A stretch of DNA of 64,000 nt, taken from assembly GCA_963737225.1 (NCBI GenBank), contig CAVTSA010000017.1, forward strand, positions 124,001 through 188,000. The letters run 5' to 3'. The stretch is from CAVTSA01 sp963737225. GTDB taxonomy: Bacteria > Chloroflexota > Dormibacteria > Dormibacterales > Dormibacteraceae. The notes beneath the pieces are model-generated. The model ran no database searches. It had not been told where the DNA came from and saw nothing but the letters and a program-made list of their open reading frames with translations. The number at the start of each line of letters is the position of its first letter. The stretch's first letter is position 1. The translations under genes were made by a program, and so were the position numbers. Shown here one piece after another: positions 26,250 through 35,071 of the stretch.

Positions 26250-26627
26250 TCAGCTGACCCGGGGCAGCTGCTCGGCGAGCTCCTCGTCGGTGATCCCGCG
26301 CTTCGCCCAGAAGACCTCCTGCAGGATGTCGTAGACGGTGTCGAGGAGTCGCTGGGGCGAGATCCCCGCGCGCAGGCGCCCGCCACACTCCACCGGCAGC
26401 TCACTGGCCAGACGCGCCAGCTTCGACTGCCACTCCATGGGGACGCGCGAACGGTCGGCGAGGTTCAGCTGCTCGATATCCTCGATCAGCTGGTCCAGAG
26501 CCCGGATCGAGCGGTCGAACCGGAGCCGGCGCCCGACGCGCAGGCGGGCTTCGTCGTTCAAGCGCTCCATCTGCAGGACCGCCGCGCTCACCCCCCCGAC
26601 CGGCGCTGTTGCTTGCATGATCATCAT
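26250..26627 (-). CDS. hypothetical helical protein
   Basis: About 125 residues, mostly helical and charged: LNDEARLRVGRRLRFDRSIRALDQ, then WQSKLARLASELPVECGGRLRAG and a tail with EELAEQLP. No family recognised. Start codons at 26627 or 26624 are equally possible. It precedes the GntR gene on the same strand by 66 bases. Confidence 0.55.
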   Translation of the reverse strand: MMIMQATAPVGGVSAAVLQMERLNDEARLRVGRRLRFDRSIRALDQLIEDIEQLNLADRSRVPMEWQSKLARLASELPVECGGRLRAGISPQRLLDTVYDILQEVFWAKRGITDEELAEQLPRVS

Positions 26628-26726
26628 GGTGGCGAGCGGGGGGTGCGCGGAGAATCCGGCATCCCCCCCGGCTGCAATAGGTGAAATCACCTGCCGGCGC
26701 CTGCGCCCGCGCAAACCCCACTTCCC

Positions 26727-26780
26727 GAGTGCCGGCACTCACGTGCTTTCGCGGGGTCTCAACAGCCCCGATTGCCGGCA
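26727..26780. repeat. paired palindrome element, TGCCGGCA type, spacing 43
   Basis: The perfect 14-base palindrome GAGTGCCGGCACTC (26727-26740) is followed by a second core TGCCGGCACTC at 26773; core to core distance 43. A third, degenerate copy (GAGTGCGGGC) lies at 26818. The site is upstream of the hypothetical gene at 26627 and downstream of the DUF559 gene. Related pairs are at 27806 and 58563. Confidence 0.8.
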
Positions 26781-26839
26781 CTCGGGGAATTCCGAGTCGG
26801 CTCCGGGCGCGACCCTGAGTGCGGGCGGTCAAGGGGAGC

Positions 26840-27726
26840 CTACGTCCTGCGGTGGCGGTCCAACGCGGCGCGCACCTCGGCGACGACGGCGTCCGGGCGG
26901 GTGGTGAGATCTGGAGCGGTGTAGCGCAGCAGATGGAACCCGGCCTCGAGGATGCGGTTCTGACGCTGGTTGTCGGCGGTGACGCGGTCGCGATGGTTTC
27001 CGCCGTCGTATTCGAGGCCCAACCTCGCCTGGGGATAGTAGAGATCAAGGCGTCCGAGGAAAGCCCCTCCCACCCCGTACACGGAGACCTGGGCCGCCGG
27101 GCGCGGCAAGCCCTCCCGTACCAGCAGCATGCGGAGTCGCGATTCCATCGGTGACTCCGACTTGGGTTCGGTCAGCTCGAGAACGCGGCGCGCCTGGACC
27201 AGCCCGGGAATCTTGTGATGCCGCGTCAGGTAAGCGGAAAGATTCTCCTGACGGACGAGACCACCGTAGAGGGCCTGATCGACGGCCACCACGGCCTCCA
27301 CCAGAGAGTCGGCAAGCCAGATCGAGGCAGGTACGGAGCGGTTCTGGTGACCGGTAATCCGTGGCGCAGCACGACGTCACCCGGCTTCAACTGAACCCGG
27401 CCGACGTTGCCCTTCACCCGCCCCGAGATGCCGGCGCCGGGTGGAACGATCACCTCGGGCTCCGCCGGCCGCGGAACATCGATCCCCCACCGGCGAGCGG
27501 CGATCGGCCCCGCGAGTGCGGCACCCTCGGGAAGGCTGCTCAGGAGGACCGCGAGCGCCACATCCCCGTCGGCGCCCTGGGCCGCCCACCGGTAGCGGCC
27601 CCAGCCCACGTGCCTCCACGCCGGGCCCCGCAGGACGTCCCGGGAGACGCCAAGGGCACGCGCCTCCGCGATCGAGATGGTCCCGCTCTTGAGTTCATCC
27701 GGTACCCGACCGAGAGCAGCCGTCAT
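26840..27726 (-). pseudogene. DUF559/AbiEi-like protein with a PD-(D/E)xK-type end, two frameshifts
   Basis: From an ATG at 27726 the first frame reads a helix-turn-helix-like start (ISIAEARALGVSRDVLRG) and a middle domain up to GDVVLRHGLPVT. The conserved continuation PLRTCLDLACRLS is in the next frame, and LVEAVVAVDQALYGGLVRQ with the nuclease-like GRLDLYYPQARLGLEYDGG and DNQRQNRILEAGFHLLRY is in the third. Two one-base changes near 27345 and 27305 would restore one protein of about 295 residues. Similar single proteins have an AbiEi-like head and a VSR/DUF559 nuclease end; whether this one is an antitoxin or nuclease is open. Confidence 0.65.
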
Positions 27727-27805
27727 GTGCCCACTGTCGTCCCGCCGCCCTCTCGCGTCCAGCCCCCCTGTAAAGACCCCCCATCCACCTCCCCCACCCC
27801 CTGGG

Positions 27806-27854
27806 CGCCGGCACTCGGGCCTCGGGGACGTCGCAACAGCCCTGAGTGCCGGCA
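27806..27854. repeat. paired palindrome element, TGCCGGCA type, spacing 41
   Basis: CGCCGGCACTC at 27806 and GAGTGCCGGCA ending at 27854; the cores are 41 bases apart. The pair lies between divergent genes (DUF559 and response regulator), so it cannot be a shared terminator. Confidence 0.75.
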
Positions 27855-27936
27855 CCCGGCGAACAACCGGAGCCACCGGGTGCGTTCGGTGTGGGTCGTC
27901 CGGCACGGATATGCCTAGACTCGCCCCAGAGAAAGC

Positions 27937-28608
27937 ATGGCCATCCGAATGGTGATCGCCGACGACCATCAGCTGGTCCGCGAGGGGACGCGCCGCATAC
28001 TCGAGCGGGAGCCCGACATCGAAGTCGTGGGCGAGGCGGCGACCGCGGATGGCGCCCTGGAGCTGACGCGCACCCTCCACCCCGACGTTGCCCTCCTGGA
28101 CATGCGCCTCCCCGACCGCAGCGGCGTCGACGTGGTCCGCCAGCTCCGCGAGGAGGGCAACCCAGCGAAGGTGGTGCTGCTGAGCGCCTTCGACGACGAG
28201 GAGTACGTGATCGAGGCGCTGAGCGCGGGCGCCGCCGGCTACCTCGTGAAGACGATGCCCAGCGACGAGCTCGCGGGCTGGGTGCGGCGTGCGGCCGACG
28301 GTGACCCGGCGCTCGACCCCAAGCTCGCGATCCGCATCGCGCGCTACGTCGGCCGGGTGTCGACCAGGGTCGAGGAGCCTGCCGTGTCCTCGCGGGAGAT
28401 CGCGGTCCTCCGCCTCCTCGCCCGGGGCCTCCCCAACAAGCAGATCGCGCGCCAGCTGGGCATCAGCCCTCGCACGGTCGAGGGTCACCTGAGCCACATC
28501 TTCAACAAGGTGGGCGTCGGGTCCCGCACCGAGGCGCTGCTCTGGGCGCTCGACCACGGCATCGCGCCCGAGCTGACCGAGGTCGAGGCGGTGGAGCGAG
28601 CCGAGTGA
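27937..28608 (+). CDS. NarL/FixJ-type response regulator
   Basis: 223 residues: receiver domain with acidic pair DDHQLVREG, phospho-acceptor Asp in DVALLDMRLPD, and Lys in YLVKTMP; LuxR-type DNA-binding domain at the end (SSREIAVLRLLARGLPNKQIA, SPRTVEGHLSHIFNKVGVGSR). It pairs with the histidine kinase that starts at 28605, sharing 4 bases. TAGACT lies 15 bases before the ATG, giving a short leader. Confidence 0.94.
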   Translation: MAIRMVIADDHQLVREGTRRILEREPDIEVVGEAATADGALELTRTLHPDVALLDMRLPDRSGVDVVRQLREEGNPAKVVLLSAFDDEEYVIEALSAGAAGYLVKTMPSDELAGWVRRAADGDPALDPKLAIRIARYVGRVSTRVEEPAVSSREIAVLRLLARGLPNKQIARQLGISPRTVEGHLSHIFNKVGVGSRTEALLWALDHGIAPELTEVEAVERAE

Positions 28609-30056
28609 TCGAACACCGCAGGCTGGATCCCACCTTCGAGCCCGACAAAGACGTGCGCCGGCTGTTCGATCGCGCCATCCACCCTCCGCTGCGCGACCTG
28701 CGGTTCTGGGGCGTCCAGGCGCTCGCGATCGCGGTCGCGGGCGTCATCTGGATGCTCCAGGCGACCCACCAGTTCGACGCCTGGCGCTTTCCCAGCTTTC
28801 TCCCGATCTCCCTCTTCGTGGTCCCCGTCGTCTACGCCGCGCTCAACTTCGGTCTCGCCGGATCCCTCGCCACCGCCGCCTGGACGGTGCTCCTCACGCT
28901 GCCGGTCCTGATCGGCCACATGGAGCGGCCGTACCTCTGGGCGGAGGGCTGCCAGTTCCTGGTGGTGGCCTTCGTCGCACTGTTCGTCGGTGATCGCGTC
29001 GAGCGCGAGGTGATCGCACGGCGAGCGGCCGAAGCGGTCGGCGCGGCCCTCCGCCAGCTGTTCGCGGCCAGTCCCGCACCAACCATCCTGGTGTCGGAGC
29101 ACGGCCTCATCCTCCAGATCAACGCCGCCGCCCTGCGACTCTTCGGGTACCAGGACGAGTCGGAGGCCCCGGCCACGCTGGAGGGCCTGGTGGGGACCGA
29201 CCGCGCGCACAGCATCACGGCCGACGGAACCTCGCCGCTGCTCATACCGGGACCCGACGGAGGACGCGTGCTCCAGCCGATCGCCGCCGCCTGGGGCCTC
29301 GCGGAGCAAACCGGTCTCCAGGTGATGTTCTTCGACGTCTCCGAGGAGCACCGGCGGGCCAACCGCGCCGACGCCTACGCGGCCTGGGTCCTCCGTGGGC
29401 AGGAGGAGGAGCGCCAGCGAATCGCCAAGGAGATCCATGACGAGCCCATCCAGTCGCTGATCCACCTCTGCCGCCAGCTCGACGCGGCGATGGAGGACGG
29501 TGCCTCGGACCGCCTGCGCGAGCAGCTGGCCGATCTGCGGGCCCTGGCGACCGGCATCACCGAGGACCTCCGGCGCCTCTCCAAAGGACTCCGCCCGCCC
29601 AGCCTCGACGATCTCGGTCTACCCGCTGCCGTGCGGCGCATCGCCAGCGACCTCGGCCGCCGCCAGGGGATCGAGGTCGAGCTCCGGGTCGAGGGCGACC
29701 GGGCGCGGGCGCGGCTCGGGCGCGACCTGGAGCTCGGGCTCTTCCGGATCGCCCAGGAGGCCCTGAACAACGTGGACAAGCACGCCGAAGCGTCACACGT
29801 GTCGGTCCGGCTCTCCTTCACCAACCGGGAGGCGCGGCTGGAGGTCGTTGACGACGGGCGCGGATTCAACCCCGCCGGTGACTGGACCCGCTCGGGATCG
29901 CTGGGACTGCTCGGAATGCAGGAGCGCGCCACCCTCCTGGGCGGACACCTGGCGGTGGTCACAGCCCCCGGCCGTGGGACCCGGATCGTGGCCACCCTGC
30001 CGGTCATGGCGGGTCCCCCCAGCGCTCCGCTGGGAGTGGGAGGGCACGCTCGCTGA
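28605..30056 (+). CDS. NarL-type sensor histidine kinase (HisKA_3)
   Basis: The product has 483 residues: four membrane segments about residues 38-125, a PAS domain (FAASPAPTILVSEHGLILQ), then the dimerisation box ERQRIAKEIHDEPIQSL with the phospho-His, and an ATPase domain with EALNNVDKHAEA (N box), DDGRGF and LGLLGMQERA. It begins with GTG overlapping the stop of the response regulator. The signal is unknown; the PAS domain lacks an obvious cofactor motif. Confidence 0.93.
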   Translation: MIEHRRLDPTFEPDKDVRRLFDRAIHPPLRDLRFWGVQALAIAVAGVIWMLQATHQFDAWRFPSFLPISLFVVPVVYAALNFGLAGSLATAAWTVLLTLPVLIGHMERPYLWAEGCQFLVVAFVALFVGDRVEREVIARRAAEAVGAALRQLFAASPAPTILVSEHGLILQINAAALRLFGYQDESEAPATLEGLVGTDRAHSITADGTSPLLIPGPDGGRVLQPIAAAWGLAEQTGLQVMFFDVSEEHRRANRADAYAAWVLRGQEEERQRIAKEIHDEPIQSLIHLCRQLDAAMEDGASDRLREQLADLRALATGITEDLRRLSKGLRPPSLDDLGLPAAVRRIASDLGRRQGIEVELRVEGDRARARLGRDLELGLFRIAQEALNNVDKHAEASHVSVRLSFTNREARLEVVDDGRGFNPAGDWTRSGSLGLLGMQERATLLGGHLAVVTAPGRGTRIVATLPVMAGPPSAPLGVGGHAR

Positions 30057-30088
30057 GGCGCCGCCGGGTCATCCCGCGCGCTGCTTCG

Positions 30089-30094
30089 TATCCT
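30089..30094 (+). promoter_or_regulatory. -10 element TATCCT of a leaderless gene
   Basis: TATCCT lies 7 bases before the GTG at 30102, with no Shine-Dalgarno. Confidence 0.5.
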
Positions 30095-30101
30095 CCACGC
30101 T

Positions 30102-30725
30102 GTGAGCGCCATCGCCGTCGTCGTCATCGTCGCGGTCGTGGTGGCGCTGCTGGTCCTTGGCCTGCTGGGAACGGCGGTCGCCCTGGTCCTGGCCTGGCTG
30201 CGGGGCGTCTGGCACGAATTCCGCTCCGCACCCATGGTGAGCAGCATCACCCAGAGCGCCAACGCCGCGCGGCCGCTGGTGCAGTACCGGGACGTGCTGC
30301 GGCTGGCGCCGGCCGAGGCAACCGCCCAGACCGTGCGGATCCAGCGCAAGGCGCTGGCGCTGGAGCGGGTCAAGGAGCAGTTGGGGGCGGAGGATCGCTT
30401 CCACGTGGAGGAGACCACACGCCGCTACCTGCCGGACACCATGAACGCGTACCGGCTCGCGGTGACGGGCGCCGACGGCCCCCGGCGCACGGCCGCGGCG
30501 CAGCTCCTGGTGAAGCAGCTGGCCCAGCTCGAAGACACGGTCGACACCGCCGCCCGTGGCGCGGGCGAGGTGGGGATGCGCGCTCTGCGGGCCAACGGCG
30601 ATTTCCTGGAGCAGATCCGCGAGGACGACTCCTCGACGCTCCAGCCGCCGGCGGACGGTCGCGGCCCCGAGCCGGCGGACGACGCATCCTCGAAACTGCC
30701 GCCTCCCGACGAGCAGCAACCCTGA
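30102..30725 (+). CDS. single-span membrane protein with helical tail, unknown function
   Basis: 207 residues. Residues 3-32 form one strong membrane helix (AIAVVVIVAVVVALLVLGLL and on); a long charged helical region with LALERVKEQLGAED and RYLPDTMNAYRLAV follows, then a Pro/Asp-rich tail. No family recognised. Likely leaderless from TATCCT. It is 46 bases after the kinase gene but has its own promoter-like hexamer. Confidence 0.65.
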   Translation: MSAIAVVVIVAVVVALLVLGLLGTAVALVLAWLRGVWHEFRSAPMVSSITQSANAARPLVQYRDVLRLAPAEATAQTVRIQRKALALERVKEQLGAEDRFHVEETTRRYLPDTMNAYRLAVTGADGPRRTAAAQLLVKQLAQLEDTVDTAARGAGEVGMRALRANGDFLEQIREDDSSTLQPPADGRGPEPADDASSKLPPPDEQQP

Positions 30726-30884
30726 GCCCGGCAAACCGCTGGCCGGCTTGACCCAGCCCGGGTCTCGACGGGTCGCCGGGCGTTCTCGATGGATCACGGT
30801 GTGGTAACGAAACGGGCGGGCGGGGCCCGGGGCGAGTACCCTGATTCCCCGCTCAAGCCATGATTGGCCGCCGCCCCGTGACCG

Positions 30885-32144
30885 ATGAACGCCAGCAGCC
30901 CTGACCGCGGGTCGAAGCCGGAGCCTCCGGACGACTCCCGCTTTGGCGTCCTGAGTCTGTGGGACCCGCGCCGTTCGTTCTCGCGTCTGGCGATCGGATT
31001 CATGGTCTCGTCGGTGGGCGATCCGTTCAGCCTCGCGATCTCGCTGGTCATCGTCTATTCGACCTTCCATTCCACCTTCGCGATCGCCGCCGCCTACGGC
31101 GCGCGGGCGGCCGCCGCCCTCCTGGTGGGGGGGCTCGCCGGGTCGGTCACGGATCGGGTCGACCGCCGCCGGCTGCTGATGCTGCTGGACACAGGCCGGT
31201 TCCTGATCCTGGGCGTACTGCCGTTTTTGGTGGTGAGGTCACCGATCACCGTGTTCGGGGCGCTGTTCCTGCTTGGGGGCGCGGAGGCGCTCGCCCAGCC
31301 GGCCCGCCTCGCCGGCGCGGTCGTGCTGGCCCCGGCGGGCGCCGTCGGACGCGCCAACTCGCTGTTGATGGTCGCCTTCTCGGTGGCACAGGCGATCGGG
31401 TTCGGGCTGGCGGGAGTGGCGATCACCGTCCTCGCGCACCCGGTTCTGATGTACTGGGTCGACGCGGCCAGCTTCCTCTGTTCGGCGCTGCTGATGCTCT
31501 CGCTGCCGAATCTCGGTGGCGGCCTGGTTACGGCACGGTTCCAGTTCAAGGCGCTGCAGCAGATCGGGCGACCCAACCTGCGTCCGTTACTGCTCGCGAC
31601 CGCGGGAACGAACCTCATGGTCGGTGTGGGCACGGCGTGCGTCCTGCCTCTCGCCTACATGCTCGCCACCCGGCACCCGGCCGCCCTCTACACCTGGCTG
31701 GAGGTCGCGCTCATCACGGGCCTCATCATCGGCAGCGTCGCGCTCACGCGGAGCGAGGTGCGACGGCCGGCACTGGCGATGGCCGGGGGCATGGCGCTGT
31801 TCGGAATCGGCGCGCTCGGCATCGCCGCGTCGCCGTGGATCGCGCTGACCCTGATCGCGTTCGGCGTGACCGGGGTCGCCAATGTCACCTACTCGGTCCA
31901 CGGCCGCACCGCGCTCATGCAGCGTGCTCCGGAGGGCGAGCAGGGTTCGGTGATGTCGACCCGCTATTCGATCGCCCAGGCGAATCAGATCCTGGGGCTC
32001 GGCGTCGGCGCCCTGGTCGCGGCGGTGGCCACCGCGCGCGGCGCGTTCGTGCTGGTCGGAGCCGGAATGCTGGTGTTCGCCGCCCTGCTTACGCTCGACC
32101 TTCGGCGCCGACCCTCGGCAGGCGCCGTCGCGCAGGAACCGTGA
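30885..32144 (+). CDS. major facilitator superfamily transporter, drug-efflux type
   Basis: The product has 419 residues with about twelve hydrophobic segments. The start region (RSFSRLAIGFMVSSVGDPF) and the loop GGLAGSVTDRVDRRRLLMLLD match the MFS A-motif of macrolide-efflux-type members; HGRTALMQRAPEGEQGSVMS is the equivalent second-half loop. Substrate unknown. The last 56 bases overlap the end of the convergent histidine kinase. Confidence 0.85.
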   Translation: MNASSPDRGSKPEPPDDSRFGVLSLWDPRRSFSRLAIGFMVSSVGDPFSLAISLVIVYSTFHSTFAIAAAYGARAAAALLVGGLAGSVTDRVDRRRLLMLLDTGRFLILGVLPFLVVRSPITVFGALFLLGGAEALAQPARLAGAVVLAPAGAVGRANSLLMVAFSVAQAIGFGLAGVAITVLAHPVLMYWVDAASFLCSALLMLSLPNLGGGLVTARFQFKALQQIGRPNLRPLLLATAGTNLMVGVGTACVLPLAYMLATRHPAALYTWLEVALITGLIIGSVALTRSEVRRPALAMAGGMALFGIGALGIAASPWIALTLIAFGVTGVANVTYSVHGRTALMQRAPEGEQGSVMSTRYSIAQANQILGLGVGALVAAVATARGAFVLVGAGMLVFAALLTLDLRRRPSAGAVAQEP

Positions 32145-34620
32145 ACTCGATCCGCGTCCCCTGAGGCCCGGTACGCGTGACCTCGATGCGTCCTCCGAAG
32201 GACCGTTCCACGATGAGACGGCAGAGGTAGAGGCCCAGCCCCAGGCCGCCGCGAGCGCGGTGCGAGCCGGGCGGGCCGCCGCGCTCGAAGAGACGGTTGG
32301 CCCGGTGGCTCGGAAGGCCCCCGCCGTGATCCTCGACCGCGACCCGGAGCCGGTCGCCCTCCTCGCTCACGACCACCCGAATGCCGCCGGAGTCGGTGTG
32401 CTCGAGGGCGTTTCCAATCAGATTGGTCAGGACCTCGTCGAAGTGGGTCGGCACCGCCATCGCCATCGGGAGGTTGCGGGGCACGTCGGTCTCGACCGAC
32501 AGCGCCCGGTCGCCGTACCGGTGCACCAAGAGGCGCCGGACCCGATCCAACGACTCCTGCACGTTGACCGGCTGCGCCTCGAGGTCGCTCTCCCCCTGCT
32601 CCAGCTTGGCGATCATGAGCTGGGCCTCGGCCACGTGGAGCAGCCGCTCCGACTGTTCGTAGGCACTCTCCAGCAGCGCCCGCTGCTGTTCGCCGGACAT
32701 GGTCGGAAGCCAGTCGACGAGGACCGCCATGGTGGTGCGGATCGCCGCCGCCGGGCTCCGCACCTCGTGACCGATGGCGCGAAGCATCAGGTCCTTGGCC
32801 TCCTGGAGCGTCTGCTCGCCGGTCACGTCCTCGTGCAGCTGCAGCAGCGAGGCGGACCGGTCGCCCTCAGCCGGGACCGCCACCGTGCGAATCTCGACCA
32901 CCGTCTCGCTGCTGCCGAGCCGGTAACGGCGCGGCTGGGCCGGGTCCCGTTCGCCATCGAGAGGAACCGCCGCCACCTCCTCCAGGAGTCGCGTCGCAGG
33001 GTGACCGTACAGGCGCTCGGGCGGGATGCCGTAGATGCTCGCCACCGCCGGGTTCACGAAAGAGACCAGTCCCGACCCGTCCTGCAGCACCACGCCCACC
33101 GGCGAGTGCTCGAGGATCGCCCGCATGCGGCCGAACATGTCCGCCGTCGCCAGCGCCAGGCGAAGCTGCCCGCCGAGGTCCTCCACCAGCCGCACGGCCG
33201 CCGGGTTGAAGGCATCCGGGGCGGCGGCCTGCAGGATGATCTCGCACCGGAGCGCGTCGCCCCCCGGCACCGGCACCAGGAGGTGGGACCGCATGGGCCC
33301 GCCCCTGTGTGGCTCGCGCAGCAGTCCGCCCGCCGGACCCACCGCCTTGCCGGACTTCGCGGAGGTACCCCGGAGCACTTGCGGCTGCCCACTTTCGAGC
33401 GCCAGCCAGACCGGGTCGTCGCGTCGAAGCGACCAACCAACCTCCCGGATCGGTCCGTCCCCGTCGATGAAATAGGTCTGAGCGACGCGCGCGCCCTCGC
33501 GCAGCTCGACCAGCGTGATGGCGAACGCGTCGAACGTGAGGTGGGCGGCGAGCTCGTCCCGAAGAGCACGCACGATGGTGGGCCGGTCGACGGCTCCCGC
33601 CAGCCTCCGACCGACGGCGGCCATCACCTCCAGGCGGCGCCGCTGCTCTTCACCGATCGCGAAGGACCACGCGTTGTGCAGCGCCGGGGCCACATGGTCG
33701 GCCACCTGGAGCAGAAAGTCGAGGGTGGACTCCTCGTACGCGTCCGGCTGGGTGTTGTACGCGATCAGGACCGCGTCCACCGCCTGCTCGCCGAGAATCG
33801 GGACGTACGCGGCCGAGCGTCCACCCGCCTCCGAACCGCTCACCAGCAGCGGTCGCCGCGAGGCGGCGACGCGCCGGATCTGGGGCAGGTCGCGGCGCCG
33901 CGGGGATTCGCCCGGCTTGGGCTTGGCAGCCGGCGCCCGGACCGACCTCAGCTCTCTGCCCTCGCGGGCGGGCACCACGATCTCCAGCGCGTCGATGCCC
34001 ACCCGATGCCCGAGGGTCGCGAGCAGGCCCGAGGCGATGCCCACCTCGTCGTGCGTCGTGGCCAGCTCGCCGGCGAGGTCGTTGAGGGCACTCAGGCTGA
34101 GCGCCTGGTTGCGGGTGAGCTCGTGAAGGTACGCGTTGACGATGAGGGCTCCCAGATGCTCGTGCAGATCGTCCAGGAAGGCGACCTCGTCGTCGTCGAC
34201 CAGACGCCACTCGTGCATCTGGTAGATGACCGCGGCCACCAGCTGCTTGCGGTGGTGGACCGGGACCCAGATGTAGGTCCGCGGCATCCCCGGCGAGCCC
34301 GGTCCGCGGCCGTGCTCGAGCGCCGGTTCCTCGAAATGGCCCGCCGCGATCACCCCGCCCCGGTACTGGTCCGCGAAATACGACGTCTCGACACGCAGGC
34401 GACGGAGATCCTGCAAGACGCCCTGGTCGACCACGATGCGGTGGATCCAGCCACTCCGCTCCATGACCTGGAGATTGACCACGTCATACCCGAGCGGGAC
34501 CGAAAGCCGCGCATACAGCACCTGCGCGATGTCGGCCTCGGTGGCGCACGTGCTCAGGGCACGAACGAGCACGTTGATGTCAGGAAATGCCGCTTGCGGA
34601 GGGGCTATTCGGAGCGACAC
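32089..34620 (-). CDS. GAF/PAS sensor histidine kinase
   Basis: A cytoplasmic kinase of 843 residues without membrane segments. Order: an N-terminal GAF-like region (about 10-170), a second GAF (about 185-320), a third (about 340-490), a PAS domain (RMRAILEHSPVGVVLQDGSG, from about 500), HisKA with LMLRAIGHEVRSPAAAI, and HATPase with NLIGNALEHTDSGG, VEDHGGGLP and GLGLGLYLCR. GTG start 6 bases after TAGCCT, leaderless type. No response regulator is adjacent. Ligands unknown. Confidence 0.93.
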   Translation of the reverse strand: MSLRIAPPQAAFPDINVLVRALSTCATEADIAQVLYARLSVPLGYDVVNLQVMERSGWIHRIVVDQGVLQDLRRLRVETSYFADQYRGGVIAAGHFEEPALEHGRGPGSPGMPRTYIWVPVHHRKQLVAAVIYQMHEWRLVDDDEVAFLDDLHEHLGALIVNAYLHELTRNQALSLSALNDLAGELATTHDEVGIASGLLATLGHRVGIDALEIVVPAREGRELRSVRAPAAKPKPGESPRRRDLPQIRRVAASRRPLLVSGSEAGGRSAAYVPILGEQAVDAVLIAYNTQPDAYEESTLDFLLQVADHVAPALHNAWSFAIGEEQRRRLEVMAAVGRRLAGAVDRPTIVRALRDELAAHLTFDAFAITLVELREGARVAQTYFIDGDGPIREVGWSLRRDDPVWLALESGQPQVLRGTSAKSGKAVGPAGGLLREPHRGGPMRSHLLVPVPGGDALRCEIILQAAAPDAFNPAAVRLVEDLGGQLRLALATADMFGRMRAILEHSPVGVVLQDGSGLVSFVNPAVASIYGIPPERLYGHPATRLLEEVAAVPLDGERDPAQPRRYRLGSSETVVEIRTVAVPAEGDRSASLLQLHEDVTGEQTLQEAKDLMLRAIGHEVRSPAAAIRTTMAVLVDWLPTMSGEQQRALLESAYEQSERLLHVAEAQLMIAKLEQGESDLEAQPVNVQESLDRVRRLLVHRYGDRALSVETDVPRNLPMAMAVPTHFDEVLTNLIGNALEHTDSGGIRVVVSEEGDRLRVAVEDHGGGLPSHRANRLFERGGPPGSHRARGGLGLGLYLCRLIVERSFGGRIEVTRTGPQGTRIEFTVPARRRLPRVGAEGRA

Positions 34621-34624
34621 GCTG

Positions 34625-34765
34625 CTAGGCTAAACCTGACAAGGCCTTGGGCTTGGGAAATGGGCCCATCACGTTGGGCTTAGGCATGATTTGCGCGTTG
34701 AACGCTTGGAAAACCGAACCCCGCGACTCCCTGAACCGCTGGTCGGGAATCCGCCATCGCTTCAT
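34625..34765 (-). CDS. possible 46-residue basic peptide ahead of the kinase gene
   Basis: An ATG at 34765 opens a short frame (KRWRIPDQRFRESRG at its start) ending 4 bases before the kinase GTG. The peptide is rich in Lys, Arg and Pro. There is no clear ribosome site and no family; it might be a leader ORF or chance. Confidence 0.25.
   Translation of the reverse strand: MKRWRIPDQRFRESRGSVFQAFNAQIMPKPNVMGPFPKPKALSGLA
34627..34632 (-). promoter_or_regulatory. -10 element TAGCCT of the kinase gene
   Basis: TAGCCT on the minus strand is 6 bases before the GTG at 34620, with no Shine-Dalgarno. Confidence 0.5.
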
Positions 34766-34862
34766 CGTACCGCTGCCTCGTCCGACCCCGGTAGGGGTTG
34801 CGGACACGCCCTGAACGTCCTTGGGCCACTCAAAGATGGCAGCCACTAGAAGGAGCTGAGTG

Positions 34863-35009
34863 ATGACGAGGACAAGCTGGGTTGATAGCTGGGTTGATTC
34901 GTGGGTCGACGGTCGAGTCGGTTCGTGGGTCGATGGTCGGGTCGGCTCTTGGGTCGACGGTCGGGTCGGTTCTTGGGTCGACGGTCGGGTCGGCTCGTGG
35001 GTCGACTGA
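34863..35009 (+). CDS. 48-residue microprotein of SWVDGRVG repeats
   Basis: An ATG preceded by AAGGAG at 7 bases opens a 48-codon frame: MTRT, two SWVD units, four SWVDGRVG units, a last SWVD, then TGA. The regular Trp-Val-Asp heptad-plus-one pattern would alternate hydrophobic and polar positions like a beta strand. No family is recalled. The good ribosome site and the stop directly after a full repeat argue for translation, but the DNA repeat alone could create the frame. Confidence 0.45.
   Translation: MTRTSWVDSWVDSWVDGRVGSWVDGRVGSWVDGRVGSWVDGRVGSWVD
34894..35006. repeat. 24-base tandem repeat, about 4.7 copies
   Basis: Units of 24 bases, of the form (T/C)TC(G/T)TGGGTCGA(C/T)GGTCG(G/A)GTCGG, follow each other directly. 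The period is a multiple of three and gives an 8-residue repeat in the plus frame. Differences between units are scattered single bases. Confidence 0.85.
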
Positions 35010-35059
35010 TCTCCCGCTGTCGGAGCATGCGTTTGGCGTGAGCCACTGAGGCCACGCGT

Positions 35060-35065
35060 TATGGT
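35060..35065 (+). promoter_or_regulatory. -10 element TATGGT before pobA
   Basis: TATGGT lies 6 bases before the GTG at 35072; no Shine-Dalgarno. Confidence 0.45.
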
Positions 35066-35071
35066 CACGCG

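Noticed and set aside
32260..34683. Plus-strand frame of 807 codons opposite the GAF/PAS kinase
   Set aside because: The minus strand carries complete histidine kinase motifs; the plus frame has none.
34894..35006. 24-base repeats as a CRISPR array
   Set aside because: Repeats follow each other directly without unique spacers and no cas gene is near.
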